From Artemisia argyi (lineage: Eukaryota > Streptophyta > Magnoliopsida > Asterales > Asteraceae): a stretch of DNA of 64,000 nt. Under the pieces are notes generated by a model that saw only the letters and a program-made list of their open reading frames with translations, was not told the origin of the DNA and did not search any database. Positions 61,771-64,000 of the stretch are shown in pieces. Numbering within the stretch: the first letter of the stretch is position 1; every line of letters starts with the position of its first letter. The translations under genes and the position numbers were made by a program. Location of the stretch: positions 266,164,057 to 266,228,056 of the forward strand of contig CM060709.1 in the NCBI GenBank assembly GCA_030686995.1, in the 5' to 3' direction.

Positions 61771-62946
61771 TTAAATTTGGCCTCGAGCGTAGTGAGCTGT
61801 AGTTCTTGAGATAGAATGAATTTTTTTTAAAGTATCTTCACAGCTTTGCCTAGGAATGCCTTGTGATGGAAAATGCTCGGACCAGGTGAGTGGTGAGGAG
61901 TCATTGAAGGATACGCTTCGCGTTTGGTACCCTCTAAAATTAGGTTTATCCTTCCATGCCTCATAGGCTTCAGCAGAAGTTCGAGGACCCTGACCTACGT
62001 GTGATGATGTGAATTCGTTATAAGCACGTTTTGGAAGTTCCATGCAGTTATGGGTCTCATGAAGGCCATTGCATAGTTTGCATGTAGAAGCGATTCTGCT
62101 TACTTGGCTTGAAGGTTTATGAGCTTCGTAAGATTTCATGAGCGACTTGACTCGACCTTCAAGTTCCATGATCCTACGGTCGGGAGTGCTAGAGTTGTTC
62201 GAAGGCAAAGATATTGCCTTGACCGTTTTGTTCAAATCACGGGGATCGTTCCAACTTTCGTTGTCATAGAGAGCAAGATCTTCTATGAGTTCCCATGATT
62301 GTTCCGCACTAAGATCACGTAGCTTACCACCGGCCGATTGGTCAATGGCTCGCCTCGTGGAGATGTCGATATGGTCATAAAAAATTTGGACTTGGAGCCA
62401 AAGATCTATGCCATGATGAGGGACTTTTTGAAGTAAGTCCTTGAAACGAGTCCATGCTTCATAAAGAGATTCATTTTGATGTTGTTGGAACATCAAGATG
62501 TCATTTCTAAGCTTAGTAGTTCTCCCCGGTGGGAAAAATTGAGCAAGGAAACGAGTGGTGAGATCATCCCATGTGGTGATGGATCCCGCGGGTAAACGCT
62601 CAAGCCATTGACTAGCTTGATCCCGTAGAGAGAATTGGAATAGGCGTAAACGGGTAGTCTCTCTAGTTTCAACACCTAGGTCTATGGAATCTACGATTTT
62701 GAGAAAGTCCTTAAGATGTTGGTTTGGATCTTCGGAACGAAGTCCATGGAATGCACATCCGCTTTGCACCAACCGGATGGTGTCGGATCGCAAGGGGGTC
62801 ACATTGGCTCCGGTGAGCTCAATGGTGTTTCGGTAGCCTTGGTGGCTAGGTCGGGAATACTCTCCTAAGGTTCGGGGCCTAAGGGGTTCTAATGGTGGGT
62901 TTTGTTGTGGTGGGATGACGGGTTCAAAGATGTTACCACCTTCCAT
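61771..62946 (-). CDS. Gag of non-autonomous Gypsy element F
   Basis: 391 codons. The retrotransposon Gag domain spans about 65-225 (FHGLRSEDPNQHLKDFLKI, ASQWLERLPAGSITTWDDL, TRFLAQFFPPGRTTKLRNDI, SLYEAWTRFKDLLQKVPHHG, SAGGKL). A heptad-like segment lies at 257-275 and a zinc knuckle at C289-C292-H296-C301, the same CX2CX3HX4C type as element D. The last about 17 codons follow an A8 run (61821-61828), where a one-base shift would join the protease-like frame. The natural product may thus be one polyprotein. It would form the particle that packages RNA. Confidence 0.9.
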   Translation of the reverse strand: MEGGNIFEPVIPPQQNPPLEPLRPRTLGEYSRPSHQGYRNTIELTGANVTPLRSDTIRLVQSGCAFHGLRSEDPNQHLKDFLKIVDSIDLGVETRETTRLRLFQFSLRDQASQWLERLPAGSITTWDDLTTRFLAQFFPPGRTTKLRNDILMFQQHQNESLYEAWTRFKDLLQKVPHHGIDLWLQVQIFYDHIDISTRRAIDQSAGGKLRDLSAEQSWELIEDLALYDNESWNDPRDLNKTVKAISLPSNNSSTPDRRIMELEGRVKSLMKSYEAHKPSSQVSRIASTCKLCNGLHETHNCMELPKRAYNEFTSSHVGQGPRTSAEAYEAWKDKPNFRGYQTRSVSFNDSSPLTWSEHFPSQGIPRQSCEDTLKKIHSISRTTAHYARGQI

Positions 62947-63094
62947 GATGTCGGATGGTAAAGAGTTACGAACAAAAGCACGAAGAAATAAGATAGACTA
63001 AAGAAGACCTAAAAATAAAAAAATAAAATCTTACTAGAAAAGAATCTAGCAAGTAGACCTAATAAAAAGAAATTCTAACCTAGACAATAACTAT
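62947..63094 (-). other. Leader of element F
   Basis: Short non-coding segment between the primer-binding site and gag, AT-rich. Confidence 0.5.
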
Positions 63095-63116
63095 TCCCCG
63101 GGCTGCGGCGCCAAAA
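63095..63116 (-). promoter_or_regulatory. Primer-binding site of element F
   Basis: Minus-strand TTTGGCGCCGCAGCCCGGGG, four bases inside the LTR. Same TGGCGCCGC core as element D, so the same tRNA class and the Athila/Tat lineage. Confidence 0.8.
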
Positions 63117-63119
63117 ACT

Positions 63120-64000
63120 TGATGCGTGGGAATCGCAACAGGCTTTACCTCTCGAGGGATCTCGAGAAGCTTACAACCCCCACCAGGCAGTGTACCTGAT
63201 CGTTGTAGTATAGTATAGTGACAAGTACCCGGGGATTGATCGTTCAGCTTAGGAATAGTGTCGCTAGGATTAGAAAGCCTAAATTACTAGTTCTAAAGGT
63301 GAGGGATAATTATTTTTGTGTTTTTATATTTTTTAGAAAGCAATTAAAATATCGGTTTTTGGAAGAGTGGGCGAAATTAGTTGCTATTCAACTAACCCAA
63401 AACTAAGATGCAATCAAAATAAAATACTAAAAAATGAAATTAAACTAATTTATACTAAGGTTGTGAGCAGTAATTGGAGAAAATATGTTTACTTAGATTT
63501 CACTACTCCCTAGATATCTTTTACACGTTAATTACTTGTTATAATTGCATGGATGACGAATTGTATTCCTTAATACCATTCATGGGGTGGCATACATAAC
63601 TCCCCAATTCTATGAGCTCTTATCTCCTCCTACACCATGCCCAGCACAACTATAGGGATTGTAAACAGTGGCTCATGCATTAAATACAACCAATAAAGAC
63701 CTAGTACGCCTCGGTTCATGTTTCTTAAGACGTTCAAGCATGTTACCATTTGGAGATCTGCCAGTTTTCTTAAGCCTAACATATAAAATCATTCATCCAA
63801 GACAAGAATAAACAAGTAATCAACACATAATCAATATCTAGGTTTCATTAGATCTAAGCAAACACAAGAGAGATCTAGCCTAGCATAATGGAATTGAGAC
63901 AAGAACAAGATATAGACAACCAACACATAGACATATTGATTGAATTAGAAGAACACTTATCTCAATTACAATGCAAGGTATCAAGGGTTTGGAACCCTTG
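63120..64000 (-). mobile_element. 5' LTR of element F, cut by the window edge
   Basis: Matches 56363-57243. About 470 bases, including the promoter, are beyond the window. Confidence 0.9.

Overview
The window is plant nuclear DNA. Genes have canonical GT-AG introns, one gene is VAMP727-like (a plant-specific R-SNARE), and LTR retrotransposons dominate. The non-autonomous Gypsy element at the right end encodes a protein resembling uncharacterised proteins I remember from Asteraceae (Anthemideae) annotations. I therefore suggest an Asteraceae genome, with moderate confidence and from memory only.

Positions 1-19,500 form a gene island. It holds a Copia pol relic with its 3' LTR (1-1782), a germin-like protein gene (2699-3316, minus) with a broken partial duplicate carrying a solo LTR (4073-4636), a three-exon mitochondrial ATPase-inhibitor (IF1) gene (5213-5902, minus), a five-exon AMMECR1-family gene (6629-9427, minus) with a Copia relic in intron 1, a miniature LTR element of the TRIM type (10015-11053), VAMP727 (12804-15695, plus, five coding exons) and TOM9-2 (19167-19445, minus). 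These are housekeeping genes for the cell wall/apoplast, mitochondrion and vacuolar trafficking. Nothing suggests that they work together.

Positions 19,500-25,600 are a repeat zone. It contains an inverted-repeat element between two (TA)n microsatellites, and a hAT-type MITE split by a 3.3-kb solo LTR with target duplication AAGGT.

From 25,620 to the right edge lies a nest of retrotransposons whose order of insertion can be read from target-site duplications. A Copia element (E, plus) has a minus-strand Athila-type Gypsy element (B) inserted in its gag. B's integrase region is split by an Athila solo LTR (C, TSD GCAAG). C is split by a complete 16.1-kb Athila element (D, TSD GACAT, LTRs of about 4.65 kb). 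B is also cut, in its gag region, by a non-autonomous Gypsy element (F, minus) that encodes Gag and two degenerate protease-like domains but shows no reverse transcriptase or integrase. All pol frames seen are broken by stops or frameshifts.

The most interesting signal is non-coding. B, D and F each carry two copies of a module made of a perfect hairpin with a purine GGA/GGG loop followed by an AAGTGT/TAGTGT-G-rich polypurine tract. One copy touches the 3' LTR and one lies 0.5-1.6 kb upstream. Stem sequences differ between copies while pairing is kept. In B and D, four further hairpins lie between the two module copies, and their substitutions often appear as G-U pairs in the element's sense RNA.
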